Shown: positions 31,843 through 41,069 of the stretch, piece by piece
Position numbering within the stretch: the first letter of the stretch is position 1
How the letters are laid out: each line of letters opens with the position of its first letter
DNA from: SFHK01 sp964554795
GTDB taxonomy: Bacteria > Bacillota > Clostridia > Christensenellales > Aristaeellaceae
DNA: 64,000 bases
Direction of reading: 5' to 3'
Assembly (NCBI GenBank): GCA_964554795.1
Contig: CAZKQB010000002.1
Coordinates: forward strand, 54,355 to 118,354
Made by a program: the position numbers and the translations under genes
Notes under the pieces: model-generated
What the model saw: only the letters and a program-made list of their open reading frames with translations
What the model was told of the DNA's origin: nothing
Databases searched by the model: none

Positions 31843-34350
31843 TCACAGTCCGAAGACTTCCTTGGCCTTTTCTCTCATTTTGAACTTCTGAATTTTGCCC
31901 GCGTCATTCATGATAAACCGATCCATGAACCACACGTATCTCGGAACCTTATGCCGCGCCATGCTGGCCGCAACAAAGGTCTTGAGCTCCTCCTCCGTCA
32001 GCGTCTGGCCCTCCTCGACGATCACGCAGGCCATAATTTCCTCGCCGTACCTCTTATCCGGCACGCCGATTACCTGCACATCGCGAACCTTGGGATGTGT
32101 GATGATGAACTCCTCGATTTCGCGCGGATAGATGTTTTCGCCGCCGCGGATAATCATATCCTTCAGGCGTCCCGTTACGCGGTAGTTGCCATTTTCGTCG
32201 CGGATACACAAATCACCCGTGTGCAGCCAACCATCCTCGTCAATGGCCTCGCGCGTCGCCGACGGCATTTTATAATAGCCCTTCATTATATTATAGCCGC
32301 GAGCAACGAACTCGCCCTGCTCGCCTATGCCCAGCTCGCGCCCCGTCGTCGGGTCAACGATGCGGCATTCTACACCCGGCAGCGCACAGCCGACGGTTGT
32401 CGTGCGCACGTCCAGCGAATCCTCATAGCAGCGACTCATCGTGCAGCCCGGAGACGATTCCGTCTGCCCGTACACCGACACGATGCCGGTCATGTTCATT
32501 CGCTCCGCCGCCTGCCTCATCACGGATTCCGGACAGTTGGAGCCCGCCATGATGCCGGTGCGCACGTGGCTGAAGTCCGCCTTGTCAAAGTCCGGATGTG
32601 CCAGCATGGCAATAAACATTGTCGGCACACCGTGGAAGCAGGTAATCTTCTCGCGCGTAACGCAGTCCAGAGCGGTCTTGGGTGAAAAATACGGCAGCGG
32701 ACACATTGTAACGCCGTGCGTCATGCAGGCCGTCATCGCCAGCACCATGCCGAAGCAGTGGAACATAGGCACCTGAATCATCATGCGGTCAGCCGTGGAG
32801 AGATCCATGCGGTCGCCGATGCACTTTCCGTTGTTCACAACGCCCGTGTGCGTGAGCATGACGCCCTTGGGGAAGCCAGTTGTACCGGAGGTATACTGCA
32901 TGTTCGCCACGTCGTCGCCGCGCATGTCGGCCGCCCGGCGGCGAACCTCCTCCTTGGGAACCATCGGCGCGCGCGCCATCAGCTCATCCCACGTAAGACA
33001 ACCGTCCATACGGAATCCCACGGTAATCACGTTCCGCAGGAACGGCAGCCTGCGCGCATGCAGCGGCTTTCCTGGCTCAGTTTCCTTCAGCTCCGGACAG
33101 AGACGGGTGATGGTGTCCACATAATTGGAATCGCGATAGCCGTCGATCATCACCAGCGTGTGCGTGTCGGACTGCCTGAGCAGGTATTCTGCCTCGGCGA
33201 TTTTGTAGGCCGTGTTCATCGTAACCAGCGTGGCACGAATCTTCGTCGTCGCCCAGAAGACAATGTACCACGCAGGCACGTTCGTTGCCCACACCGCCAC
33301 CTTACTGCCCGGCTCCACGCCAATGGAAATCAGCGCGCGCGCACAAGCGTCCACGTCGTCGCGAAACTGGGAATAGGTGCGCGTGTAGTCCAACGTCGGA
33401 AATTTGAAGCACAGCTGGTCGGGAAATTCCTCCACCATGCGATCAAGCACCTGCGGGAAGGTGAGGTTGATCAGCTCGTCGTGCCGCCACACATACCGTC
33501 CGGTTCCCGCGCGGTTTCTATACAGCGTCTGCTTCCAGCGCTCGCTGGGCTGATACTTCTTAACCACCGACGAGAAATGCGCCAGCACCACCGACGGATC
33601 GTCGAGCTCCGCCTGCCATGCAGGATCCCATTCCAGGCTGTAAAAGCCGTCGTAGCTCACAGAACGAAGCGCTTCAAACACCTCGCCCAGCGGCAACGTA
33701 CCCTCGCCCAGCAGGCAGTAGGAAACGCTGCCGTCCGAAGTCAGGACCGAATCCTTCAGATGCACATGCTTCACGTACGCGCCAAGATTGGTAATGGTCG
33801 TCTCCGGCGATTCGCCGGCAAAGCGATAGGGATGGTGCACATCCCACAGCGCACACAGCGAATCGCAGGCAAACGCCTTCAGTACTGTTGATAGCCGTCG
33901 CGTGTCGGCATAGATGCCTGCCGTTTCGATCAGAAGCGTCACGCCCGCCCTTTCGGCCTCAGGCAGCACCTCCGCGATCAGAGCGCGCACGTTTTCATCC
34001 TCTTTGTCTGCACCGGCGCCCGTTTCTCTTGCACGCAGCCTCACAAACGGCGTGCGCAGCCAGCGCGCCCGGCGAATGCAGAAGCGGATCTCTTCCCTGC
34101 CCTCGTTCGCCGCGTCGCCGTCTGCGGGATTGCTCCGTGCATCCAGACAGCACACGGTAATGCCGTCCGCAGCCAGTGCACGCGACGTGCGCACCGCTTC
34201 CTCCTCGGCAAAGGGTCCGTTAGGGCCGGACAGGCGTGCATCGTCCATATCGTGAATTTCGATGCCCTGCATGCGCATGTCGCGTGCCAGCGACACAAAG
34301 TCCTCCCATTCCAAATCACGCCACCCGTAGGTGGAAAACGAAAGCTTCAT
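31843..34350 (-). CDS. TIM-barrel (xylose isomerase-like) / acyl-CoA synthetase fusion
   Basis: 835 residues. Residues 1-270 are an AP-endonuclease-2/xylose isomerase-like TIM barrel with the metal ligands apparently intact (E142, D170, H173, H197, E240). Residues 285-835 are a full AMP-dependent acyl-CoA synthetase: Y-T-S-G-T-T-G-F-P-K-G-V P-loop, Y-G-Q-T-E-S-S, T-G-D-L hinge region and a C-terminal catalytic lysine in N-D-A-G-K-I-Q-K-F. The ligase half makes acyl-CoA from a carboxylate, ATP and CoA. It starts 3 bp below the LeuA-like gene under a Leu T-box, so isovalerate is the natural guess for its substrate. The barrel's job is unknown. No frameshift or stop separates the halves. Confidence 0.85.
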   Translation of the reverse strand: MKLSFSTYGWRDLEWEDFVSLARDMRMQGIEIHDMDDARLSGPNGPFAEEEAVRTSRALAADGITVCCLDARSNPADGDAANEGREEIRFCIRRARWLRTPFVRLRARETGAGADKEDENVRALIAEVLPEAERAGVTLLIETAGIYADTRRLSTVLKAFACDSLCALWDVHHPYRFAGESPETTITNLGAYVKHVHLKDSVLTSDGSVSYCLLGEGTLPLGEVFEALRSVSYDGFYSLEWDPAWQAELDDPSVVLAHFSSVVKKYQPSERWKQTLYRNRAGTGRYVWRHDELINLTFPQVLDRMVEEFPDQLCFKFPTLDYTRTYSQFRDDVDACARALISIGVEPGSKVAVWATNVPAWYIVFWATTKIRATLVTMNTAYKIAEAEYLLRQSDTHTLVMIDGYRDSNYVDTITRLCPELKETEPGKPLHARRLPFLRNVITVGFRMDGCLTWDELMARAPMVPKEEVRRRAADMRGDDVANMQYTSGTTGFPKGVMLTHTGVVNNGKCIGDRMDLSTADRMMIQVPMFHCFGMVLAMTACMTHGVTMCPLPYFSPKTALDCVTREKITCFHGVPTMFIAMLAHPDFDKADFSHVRTGIMAGSNCPESVMRQAAERMNMTGIVSVYGQTESSPGCTMSRCYEDSLDVRTTTVGCALPGVECRIVDPTTGRELGIGEQGEFVARGYNIMKGYYKMPSATREAIDEDGWLHTGDLCIRDENGNYRVTGRLKDMIIRGGENIYPREIEEFIITHPKVRDVQVIGVPDKRYGEEIMACVIVEEGQTLTEEELKTFVAASMARHKVPRYVWFMDRFIMNDAGKIQKFKMREKAKEVFGL

Positions 34351-34353
34351 CGT

Positions 34354-35727
34354 TTACTTCTCCCGGTACACAATTTTATTCAGCGCGTTCAGATAAGCGC
34401 GGATCGAAGCACCCACAATGTCGGTGGAAATGCCCCGCCCGGAATACAGCTTCCCGCCGTCGCGCAGCTTCACCAGTGCCTCGCCCATGGCCTCGCGGCC
34501 GGACGTGACCGATTGCAGCTGAAAATCGTCCAGCTCATAATGGTGACCGATGATCTTCTCAATCGCCATCAGCGCCGCATCAATTGGTCCGTCTCCGGAG
34601 GAGAGCCCCTGCACGCTCTCGCCGTTTCGGGTCAATGCGATGTGCGCCGTGGCAGCGATGATGTTTCCGGAATTGACGACATAGCTCACCAGCCGGTACG
34701 TAGGCGGCACCTGCAAGGCAGCGTTTGCAATAATCGCATCCAGCTCGCGCGCCGATACGGGTTTCTTTGCCGCCAGCGCGCCAAAGGATTCGTACACGCG
34801 CGCCAGATCCTCATCCGACAGGTCGTAGCCCAGCACGCGCGCCGCGTGGGAAACCTCGCCAATGCTCGCGCCGTGCTTGAGACTCACAGCCTCCGGCATG
34901 GAAACGGGCGTCTCTTCCCGCGCCTGGCGCACATTTCCGAACGATGCAATTTGCTCGCACGCCCGCCGAAGCGCCGTGCGGTCAATGGCGCTGGCTACGC
35001 CATAGGCCTCGCCACGGGCAGCAAACAGCTCCGCCAGCGAATACAGATCCACTGCCTCTTCGTCTGCTGCGCAAACGCACAGCTCCGTCGCGCCAGCTCG
35101 TACGGCTTCAAACGCGCAGCCGACCGCCATATTCAGCCGGTTGGCACACGACACGCCCACGCAGCGATCGTGCAGCTCAGGAACGGAGAGATACAGGCTC
35201 TTGACAAACGCGCCGAATTCGTCCGGCAGCATTTCGCCGGCCTCATCCGCTAAAATCACGGTTCCGGCGCCGGCTTCCAGCGCGCGGCATACGGCAGCAG
35301 CAAGAAATTCACTCTCAGCGCGGGTCGCATCCATAGCTGTGAAGGCCACGTTTTCACACTTTTCCCTCGCAGCTGACACAACGTCTGCGATTTTATCCAG
35401 CATGGCCGCAGCCTTCATGTGACCGGTGTATTCCATCTGCTGCACCGACACAGGCATGCGCACGTTCAGCCGTGGCTTCCTTGCGCCGCCGACTGCCTGC
35501 CACGCCTTTTCTACATCTCCGTCCGATACCGGACAGGAGACCGCACTGTTCTCCGCCAGCGACGCGATGGTTTTTACCAGAATTTCATCGGCTTTATCGC
35601 CGACCGGGCAGGTTTCAATCACGTCCACATGAACGTTATCCAGAAGCCGCGCCGTTTCCAGCCTTTCCTTAAAGGTCATTTGCGCGCCGTGCGCAAGCGT
35701 TGTTTCCGTGAGCCTGATGTTTTTCAT
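34354..35727 (-). CDS. LeuA-like protein with degenerate catalytic site and intact regulatory domain
   Basis: 457 residues, homologous to 2-isopropylmalate synthase along its length. The catalytic opening of LeuA (D-T-T-L-R-D-G-E-Q) reads E-T-T-L-A-H-G-A-Q (residues 8-16), so the catalytic Arg and metal-binding Asp are lost. The metal-binding H-C-H-N-D is replaced by S-C-A-N-R (about 205-209). The last 110 residues keep the LeuA allosteric domain (V-T-S-G-x-E-A-M-G-E-A, G-R-G-I-S-T-D-I-V-G-A-S). It is probably not an active synthase; it may sense leucine or regulate another enzyme. It is the first gene below a Leu-type T-box. Confidence 0.85.
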   Translation of the reverse strand: MKNIRLTETTLAHGAQMTFKERLETARLLDNVHVDVIETCPVGDKADEILVKTIASLAENSAVSCPVSDGDVEKAWQAVGGARKPRLNVRMPVSVQQMEYTGHMKAAAMLDKIADVVSAAREKCENVAFTAMDATRAESEFLAAAVCRALEAGAGTVILADEAGEMLPDEFGAFVKSLYLSVPELHDRCVGVSCANRLNMAVGCAFEAVRAGATELCVCAADEEAVDLYSLAELFAARGEAYGVASAIDRTALRRACEQIASFGNVRQAREETPVSMPEAVSLKHGASIGEVSHAARVLGYDLSDEDLARVYESFGALAAKKPVSARELDAIIANAALQVPPTYRLVSYVVNSGNIIAATAHIALTRNGESVQGLSSGDGPIDAALMAIEKIIGHHYELDDFQLQSVTSGREAMGEALVKLRDGGKLYSGRGISTDIVGASIRAYLNALNKIVYREK

Positions 35728-35756
35728 GGTTCTCTCCTCTCAAATAGCGGCCCGCT

Positions 35757-36012
35757 ATAAACAGAAATCGCCCCGGAAATACGTTTCCGGGGCGATGATG
35801 ATCATTCGCGGTACCACCCGAATTGCCGCCATAGGCAGCCACTCGATCAGGGTTCATATAAACCCTTCGCCATGATAACGGGGCGTGCCGTGATCCCCTA
35901 CTGAGCTTCGGGAATCCTGCTCGGGAAGGAGACTGCCCGCTTCACTGCGTACCGGCTCACACCAACCGCCGGTTCTCTGTCTCGCGTGGGAAGAAGGCTT
36001 AATTCCGTCATT
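35757..36012 (-). ncRNA. T-box riboswitch, Leu specifier (CTC)
   Basis: Minus-strand leader of the leuA-like/ilvE/VOR operon. Visible elements: stem I start with GACGGAA, AGAGA bulge and GGCGGTTGGTGTGAGCC distal loop, then CTC (35929-35931) exactly four bases before TTCCCGAGC; the T-box GGGTGGTACCGCG (35807-35819); and a terminator with a 13-bp perfect stem (35767-35779 with 35784-35796) around TACG. The same fixed distance to GAGC gives GTC and ATC in the two other leaders. Uncharged tRNA-Leu should permit read-through. The base after the codon is C rather than the usual purine, so the codon call is good but not certain. Confidence 0.88.
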
Positions 36013-36034
36013 GCATTTGCATCGTGATGCGGAA

Positions 36035-36063
36035 ACTATATCACTTTTCATCGGGCTTGTCAA
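36035..36063 (-). promoter_or_regulatory. promoter of the Leu T-box operon
   Basis: On the minus strand, TTGACA (36058-36063), 17 bp, TATAGT (36035-36040). Its -35 lies 29 bp past the end of the upstream synthetase gene. Confidence 0.85.
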
Positions 36064-36091
36064 TGCCGCGCCCGGTTCGTCTTTTGTTATT

Positions 36092-38407
36092 TTACAGTTG
36101 ACTGCGGATAATTTTTCCGCTGGTCGTCTTGGGCAGATCATCCCTGAAGACGACAATGCGGGGATATTTATACGGCGCAGTCTTGTGCTTCACGTAGTTC
36201 TGAATCTCCTTCTTCAGCTCTTCCGTGCCCTCCACGCCCTTTGTCAGCACGATGGACGCCTTGACCACCTGTCCGCGCACCTCGTCCGGCTCGGCCGACA
36301 CGCCGCATTCCAGCACGTATGGCAGCTCCATGATGACGGATTCGATTTCAAACGGCCCGATACGGTAGCCGGACGACTTGATCAGATCGTCCACCCTGCC
36401 CACATACCAGTAATAGCCATCCTCGTCGCGCCATGCCGTATCGCCGGTATGGTACAGTCCATTGCGCACGCTGGAAACAGGCTTGCCCTGCGCATTGTCA
36501 AAATAGCCGCGGCTGAGGCCGCACGGCATGCCCTTCTCCACGCGCACGACGATTTCGCCGGTCTCTCCCACGCCCACGCTCTGGCCGTCGGGATTCACAA
36601 TGTCCACATCATACAGCGGCACAGGCTTGCCCATGGAACCAACCTTAGGCGTCATGCCCAGCGTGTTGCCGATCATCATCGTGGTTTCGCTCTGTCCGAA
36701 GCCCTCCATCAGGCTTAGGCCGGTAGCCTTTTTGAATTGATGAAACACCTCCGGGTTCAGCGCCTCGCCAGCGATCGTCGCATGGCGAATCGAAGACAGA
36801 TCGTATGCGCCAAGATCCTCCTTAATCATGAAGCGATACATCGTCGGCGGCGCGCAGAACGTGGTAATGTTGTACTTTCTGAACATCGGCAGGATGTCAG
36901 CAGCGCTGAAGCGGTCGAAGTCGTACACGAAGATTGCGCCCTCGCACAGCCACTGCCCGTACAGCTTGCCCCACATAGCCTTCGCCCAGCCGGTATCGGA
37001 AATCGTCAAATGCAGACCGTTCGGGTCGACCATATGCCAATATCGTGCGGTCACAAAGTGTCCCAGCGGGTACGTATGCGTATGTGTAGCGATCTTGGGA
37101 TAACCGGTGGTTCCGCTGGTGAACACCATAAACAGAAGATCCTCGCCCTCAGGGCGGCTCTCGTTCTTCATGGGCGTATAGGTTGAGCGGAACATGCGGT
37201 ACTCCTCGTCGAAGGAATGCCAGCCCTCGCGCTCGCCGTCTACGATGACGCGGGTCGTCACCTCCGGGCACTCCTCGAGCGCTAGCTCCACCTGATGCGC
37301 GCAGTCGCCGGTCGCGGTGCACAGCACAGCCTTTGCGCCTGCAGCGCGGAAGCGATAGACCAAATCCTTCTTAAGCAGCTGGTTGGATGCCAAAATTGCT
37401 ACCGCGCCGATTTTATTGAGCGCCATCATCGCAATCCAGAACTGGTAATGCCGTCTCAGCATCAAAAGCACACGGTCGCCCTTTCGAATGCCCAGCGAAT
37501 GGAAATAATTCGCCGCGCGGTTGGACAGGCGCGAAATGTCTGCAAAGGTGAACCGGCGCTCGTTTTTGTCTCGATCGACGTGCAGAAGCGCCAGCTTGTC
37601 GGGCGCAACTCTCGCCATCTCGTCCACAATGTCGAAGGCAAAGTTGAAATGCTCCGGGTTCTTAAAGCGAATCGCCTTAAGAGAGCCATCTGCGTTCTCA
37701 TCCGCATCAATCCAGCGCTGCCAAAGATGCTCGCCCTCGTCTCTACGCGGCGCGGCCTCGGGCGCAGGCTGCGGAAGCGACATGCTGGGTTCGTGCGCAG
37801 TAAGCTCCGGGATCGGCTCACCGCTGGGATTGAGCACAATGGCGTAGAACAGGCAGTCGCCGCCGTCCACGGCAATCATGCCGTGCGGCGTAGATGAGTC
37901 GTAGTAGATGCTGTCACCAGGGCCCAGAATCTCCCAATGGGTGCCCACCTGCACCTTTAGCTTGCCGGAGATGACAATATCGCACTCCTGCCCCTCGTGG
38001 CTGGTCAGCTCGATATCCTGATACTGCGCCTCCTCGGAATACGCCGCGTTGACGTACAGCGGCTCGGCGATACGGTTTTTAAACTGCGCCGCCAGATTGA
38101 AATATACCATGCCGTGCGCTTGCTCGATGCGCTGCCCCATGCCGCGCCGCGTAACCGTGTAGCTGGACAGTCTGGGGCTCGCGCCCTCGATAATGTCCGT
38201 CACGTCCACGTTCAGAACCAGCGCACAGCGATAGATGAACGCGAAGTTCAAATCCGAGCGTCCCTCCTCGCAGGCGCGGTACTCCTCGATCGACACGCCG
38301 GTTTTGCGTGCCATTTCCTCCTGCGAAAGGTTTTCAATTTCGCGCAGCTCGCGAATGCGGCCCGCCATTTCCTCCAGCTTGAATTGCAGCCCTGTCGTCT
38401 GATTCAT
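36092..38407 (-). CDS. XRE-HTH / cupin / acyl-CoA synthetase fusion (Val T-box unit)
   Basis: 771 residues in three parts: an XRE helix-turn-helix (about 15-70; L-S-Q-E-E-M-A-R-K-T-G-V-S), a cupin (about 130-205; G-D-S-I-Y-Y-D-S-S-T-P-H-G), and an AMP-dependent acyl-CoA synthetase (about 255-771). The ligase has F-T-S-G-T-T-G-Y-P-K-I-A, the D-T-G-W-A-K-A-M-W segment typical of medium-chain acyl-CoA synthetases (AcsM type), and the C-terminal lysine in L-P-K-T-T-S-G-K-I. The N-terminal half is that of a PuuR/SutR-like regulator. The gene is monocistronic under a T-box with GTC (Val) specifier, so isobutyrate is the likely substrate. It is a paralogue of the next gene upstream. Confidence 0.9.
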   Translation of the reverse strand: MNQTTGLQFKLEEMAGRIRELREIENLSQEEMARKTGVSIEEYRACEEGRSDLNFAFIYRCALVLNVDVTDIIEGASPRLSSYTVTRRGMGQRIEQAHGMVYFNLAAQFKNRIAEPLYVNAAYSEEAQYQDIELTSHEGQECDIVISGKLKVQVGTHWEILGPGDSIYYDSSTPHGMIAVDGGDCLFYAIVLNPSGEPIPELTAHEPSMSLPQPAPEAAPRRDEGEHLWQRWIDADENADGSLKAIRFKNPEHFNFAFDIVDEMARVAPDKLALLHVDRDKNERRFTFADISRLSNRAANYFHSLGIRKGDRVLLMLRRHYQFWIAMMALNKIGAVAILASNQLLKKDLVYRFRAAGAKAVLCTATGDCAHQVELALEECPEVTTRVIVDGEREGWHSFDEEYRMFRSTYTPMKNESRPEGEDLLFMVFTSGTTGYPKIATHTHTYPLGHFVTARYWHMVDPNGLHLTISDTGWAKAMWGKLYGQWLCEGAIFVYDFDRFSAADILPMFRKYNITTFCAPPTMYRFMIKEDLGAYDLSSIRHATIAGEALNPEVFHQFKKATGLSLMEGFGQSETTMMIGNTLGMTPKVGSMGKPVPLYDVDIVNPDGQSVGVGETGEIVVRVEKGMPCGLSRGYFDNAQGKPVSSVRNGLYHTGDTAWRDEDGYYWYVGRVDDLIKSSGYRIGPFEIESVIMELPYVLECGVSAEPDEVRGQVVKASIVLTKGVEGTEELKKEIQNYVKHKTAPYKYPRIVVFRDDLPKTTSGKIIRSQL

Positions 38408-38430
38408 GGTTCAGCCTCCTCGTCCAAAAG

Positions 38431-38692
38431 AAAACGTCTCAAAAAAGCTTCTGCTTTCTTGAGACGAATGATGTTCATCCGCGGTACCACTCAAATTCGC
38501 ACATTTCTGTACGCTCTCACGGCTCCATCAAGCCGTTTGCCTTTCCGCAGGCTCACGGGAGGCTCTACTTCCCCTTCGGGTTTCTGCACTCCGGCTCGGA
38601 AGCGACAAGCACCGGTTCCCGCGCTGCCGACTCACACCAACCGCCGGTTCTCTGAAGCGCAATTTCCGAGCCCTCTTCGTCATAGCCCTCTT
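38431..38692 (-). ncRNA. T-box riboswitch, Val specifier (GTC)
   Basis: Minus-strand leader of the 771-residue synthetase gene. The stem I base is a perfect 9-bp helix, GGCTCGGAA with TTCCGAGCC (38664-38672 and 38593-38601), closing a loop that contains GTC followed by G (specifier at 38604-38606). An AGAGA-like bulge and GGCGGTTGGTGTGAG distal loop are present. The T-box GAGTGGTACCGCG lies at 38480-38492. The terminator pairs CGTCTCAAGAAAGC with GCTTTTTTGAGACG (38435-38466), followed by TTTTC. Uncharged tRNA-Val would favour read-through. Confidence 0.88.
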
Positions 38693-38707
38693 ATGAAATT
38701 TGAAATT

Positions 38708-38736
38708 ATCCTACCATGCGAAAAAGCATCTGTCAA
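38708..38736 (-). promoter_or_regulatory. promoter of the Val T-box unit
   Basis: On the minus strand, TTGACA (38731-38736), 17 bp, TAGGAT (38708-38713). Confidence 0.7.
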
Positions 38737-38773
38737 TCCCTTCGGCGTCTCATTCCGAATCTTAACATCCGAC

Positions 38774-41047
38774 TCAGAGCAAGTTCCTCTGAATCTTGCC
38801 GGAGATGGTCTTGGGGAGCTCGTCGCGGAACACGACGATGCGCGGATACTTATACGGCGCAGTACGATGCTTCACGTAATCCTGAATCTCCTTCTTCAGC
38901 GCCTCGGTCGGCTCCGTGCCCTTCACCAGCACGATGGAGGCCTTTACCACCTGCCCGCGAATCTCGTCCGGCGCTGCGGAAACACCGCACTCCAGCACAT
39001 AGGGCAGTTCCATGATGACAGACTCGATTTCGAAGGGTCCAATGCGGTATCCAGACGACTTGATCAGATCATCCACGCGGCCCACATACCAGTAATAGCC
39101 GTCCTCATCGCGCCACGCCGTGTCGCCAGTATGGTACAACCCCGCCGGGAAGTCGATATACGGTCTGCCGGTTTCATTGTTATAGTATCCCAGCGTGAGG
39201 CCGTTGGGCTTGCCCCCCTTCAGGCGGACGACAATCTCGCCGGTTTCGCCGACGCCGACGCTTTTGCCGTCGTGGTCTACAATGTCCACGTCAAAGCCCG
39301 GCACCGGCTTGCCCATTGAGCCGACCTTGGGGCGCATGCCTGCAAGATTGGCGACGATCAGCGCCGTTTCGGTCTGGCCAAAGCCCTCCATCAGACTGAT
39401 GCCGGTCGCCTTGCGGAACTGGTAGAACACCTCCGGGTTCAGGGCCTCGCCTGCAATCGTAGCATGTTCAATCGAAGAAAGATCGTACTTTGACAAGTCC
39501 TCCTTGATCATGAATCGATACATCGTCGGCGGCGCACAGAATGTAGTGATGTTGTATTTTTTAAACAGCGGCAAAATATCAGCCGCGCTGAAGCGGTCAA
39601 AGTCGTACACAAAGGTGGCCGCCTCGCACATCCACTGTCCGTACAGCTTGCCCCACAATGCCTTGCCCCAGCCCGTATCAGAGATCGTCAGGTGCAGCCC
39701 GTTCGGATTCACGCAGTGCCAGTATTTCGCCGTTACAAAGTGCCCCAGTGGATACCTGTAGGAATGGGTAGCAATTTTAGGATATCCGGTGGTGCCGCTG
39801 GTGAACAGCATCAGCATCGGGTCATCGCCGCCAGGCGCATCCTCCGTGCGCGGGAAGGAGCTCGAGAACATGCGGTATTCCTCATCGAAATTGCGCCAGC
39901 CTTCGCGATGACCGTCTACCATGATGCGATGCTCCACGGTGGGGCTGTCCTTCATGGCCAGATCAATCTGCCCAGCAACCTCGCCCACGCCGGTCGCAAT
40001 AACGCACTTCACGCCCGCTGCATTGAAGCGATAAGTCAGATCGTGCTCCACCAGCTGATTCGTAGCCGGGATCGGAATCGCGCCCAGCTTGTGCAACCCC
40101 AGAATGCAGAACCAGAACTGATAGTGTCTGCGCAGGATCAGCATCACGCGGTCACCCTTCTTAATTCCCAGCGACTTGAAATAGTTGGCGGCGCGACTGG
40201 AATCGCGTGAAATCTGCCGGAAGGTAAACCGGCGTTCATTTCCAAAGCGGTCCAGATGCAGCATCGCCAGCTTGTCCGGCTTCTGCTTCGCCATTTCATC
40301 CACGATGTCAAAAGCAAAGTTGAAGTTTTCAGTATTGTGGAATGAAAGCGACGTAACCAGCCCCTTGTCATCCTCCTGCGGCGTCACAAAGTTTTCGTAG
40401 ATTAGCTTTTCGGTCTGCTTGGCGGCGACGATGGTATCGCGCACCTCCAGCTCCTCGGTTTCGTCGCCTGGAAGCACGACCGCGCAGAACAGGCAATCCG
40501 CTCCGTCCACGGCAATCATGCCATGCGGCTTGGAGGAATCGTAATAGATGCTGTCGCCCTCATGCAACACCTCGACATGCTCGCCTACCTGCACCTTCAG
40601 AGAGCCCGAAAGGATCAGATCGAATTCCTGTCCGCTGTGACGCGTAAGGTGAATCGGCCGCGACTGCTGCTCCGGCACATACTCGTAGCGTACAAAATAC
40701 GGCTCGGCAATCTTTCTCTTAAAAAGCGGCGCAAGCGAACGAATCTCAAGTCCCGCCTCTTTTGCGGTAATCTCGCCCATGCCCTTGCGCGTGACGGTGT
40801 AGCCGGTCAGCCGGGCGGACTTGCCCTCCATCAGGTCGGTAATTTCAACGCCCAGTTCGAGGGCACATTTATGAATAAACGTAAACGGGAAATCCGTCCG
40901 ACCTTCCTCATACAGGCGATACATTTCCAGCGACACCTCTGTGCGCTGCGCCATTTCCTCCTGCGTATACCCGGCGATTTCTCTCAACTCGCGAATTCGC
41001 GCCGCCACCTCGTAGATTTTGCTGCTGGTAGAACCGAATGACTGCAT
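38774..41047 (-). CDS. XRE-HTH / cupin / acyl-CoA synthetase fusion (Ile T-box unit)
   Basis: 757 residues with the same order as its 771-residue neighbour: XRE helix-turn-helix (about 13-68; Y-T-Q-E-E-M-A-Q-R-T-E-V-S), cupin (about 130-200; G-D-S-I-Y-Y-D-S-S-K-P-H-G), acyl-CoA synthetase (about 240-757) with F-T-S-G-T-T-G-Y-P-K-I-A, D-T-G-W-G-K-A-L-W and the final L-P-K-T-I-S-G-K-I. The two are clearly tandem duplicates that differ in detail. The gene stands alone below a T-box with ATC (Ile) specifier. This points to 2-methylbutyrate as substrate. The regulator half might bind DNA or an acyl-CoA/amino acid ligand; neither is shown. Confidence 0.9.
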   Translation of the reverse strand: MQSFGSTSSKIYEVAARIRELREIAGYTQEEMAQRTEVSLEMYRLYEEGRTDFPFTFIHKCALELGVEITDLMEGKSARLTGYTVTRKGMGEITAKEAGLEIRSLAPLFKRKIAEPYFVRYEYVPEQQSRPIHLTRHSGQEFDLILSGSLKVQVGEHVEVLHEGDSIYYDSSKPHGMIAVDGADCLFCAVVLPGDETEELEVRDTIVAAKQTEKLIYENFVTPQEDDKGLVTSLSFHNTENFNFAFDIVDEMAKQKPDKLAMLHLDRFGNERRFTFRQISRDSSRAANYFKSLGIKKGDRVMLILRRHYQFWFCILGLHKLGAIPIPATNQLVEHDLTYRFNAAGVKCVIATGVGEVAGQIDLAMKDSPTVEHRIMVDGHREGWRNFDEEYRMFSSSFPRTEDAPGGDDPMLMLFTSGTTGYPKIATHSYRYPLGHFVTAKYWHCVNPNGLHLTISDTGWGKALWGKLYGQWMCEAATFVYDFDRFSAADILPLFKKYNITTFCAPPTMYRFMIKEDLSKYDLSSIEHATIAGEALNPEVFYQFRKATGISLMEGFGQTETALIVANLAGMRPKVGSMGKPVPGFDVDIVDHDGKSVGVGETGEIVVRLKGGKPNGLTLGYYNNETGRPYIDFPAGLYHTGDTAWRDEDGYYWYVGRVDDLIKSSGYRIGPFEIESVIMELPYVLECGVSAAPDEIRGQVVKASIVLVKGTEPTEALKKEIQDYVKHRTAPYKYPRIVVFRDELPKTISGKIQRNLL

Positions 41048-41069
41048 GACACACTTCCTCCTTTCGCAT

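Noticed and set aside
38430..38700. Open frames crossing the T-box leaders as possible leader peptides
   Set aside because: They run through the hairpins without ribosome sites, and the conserved RNA elements explain the sequence.
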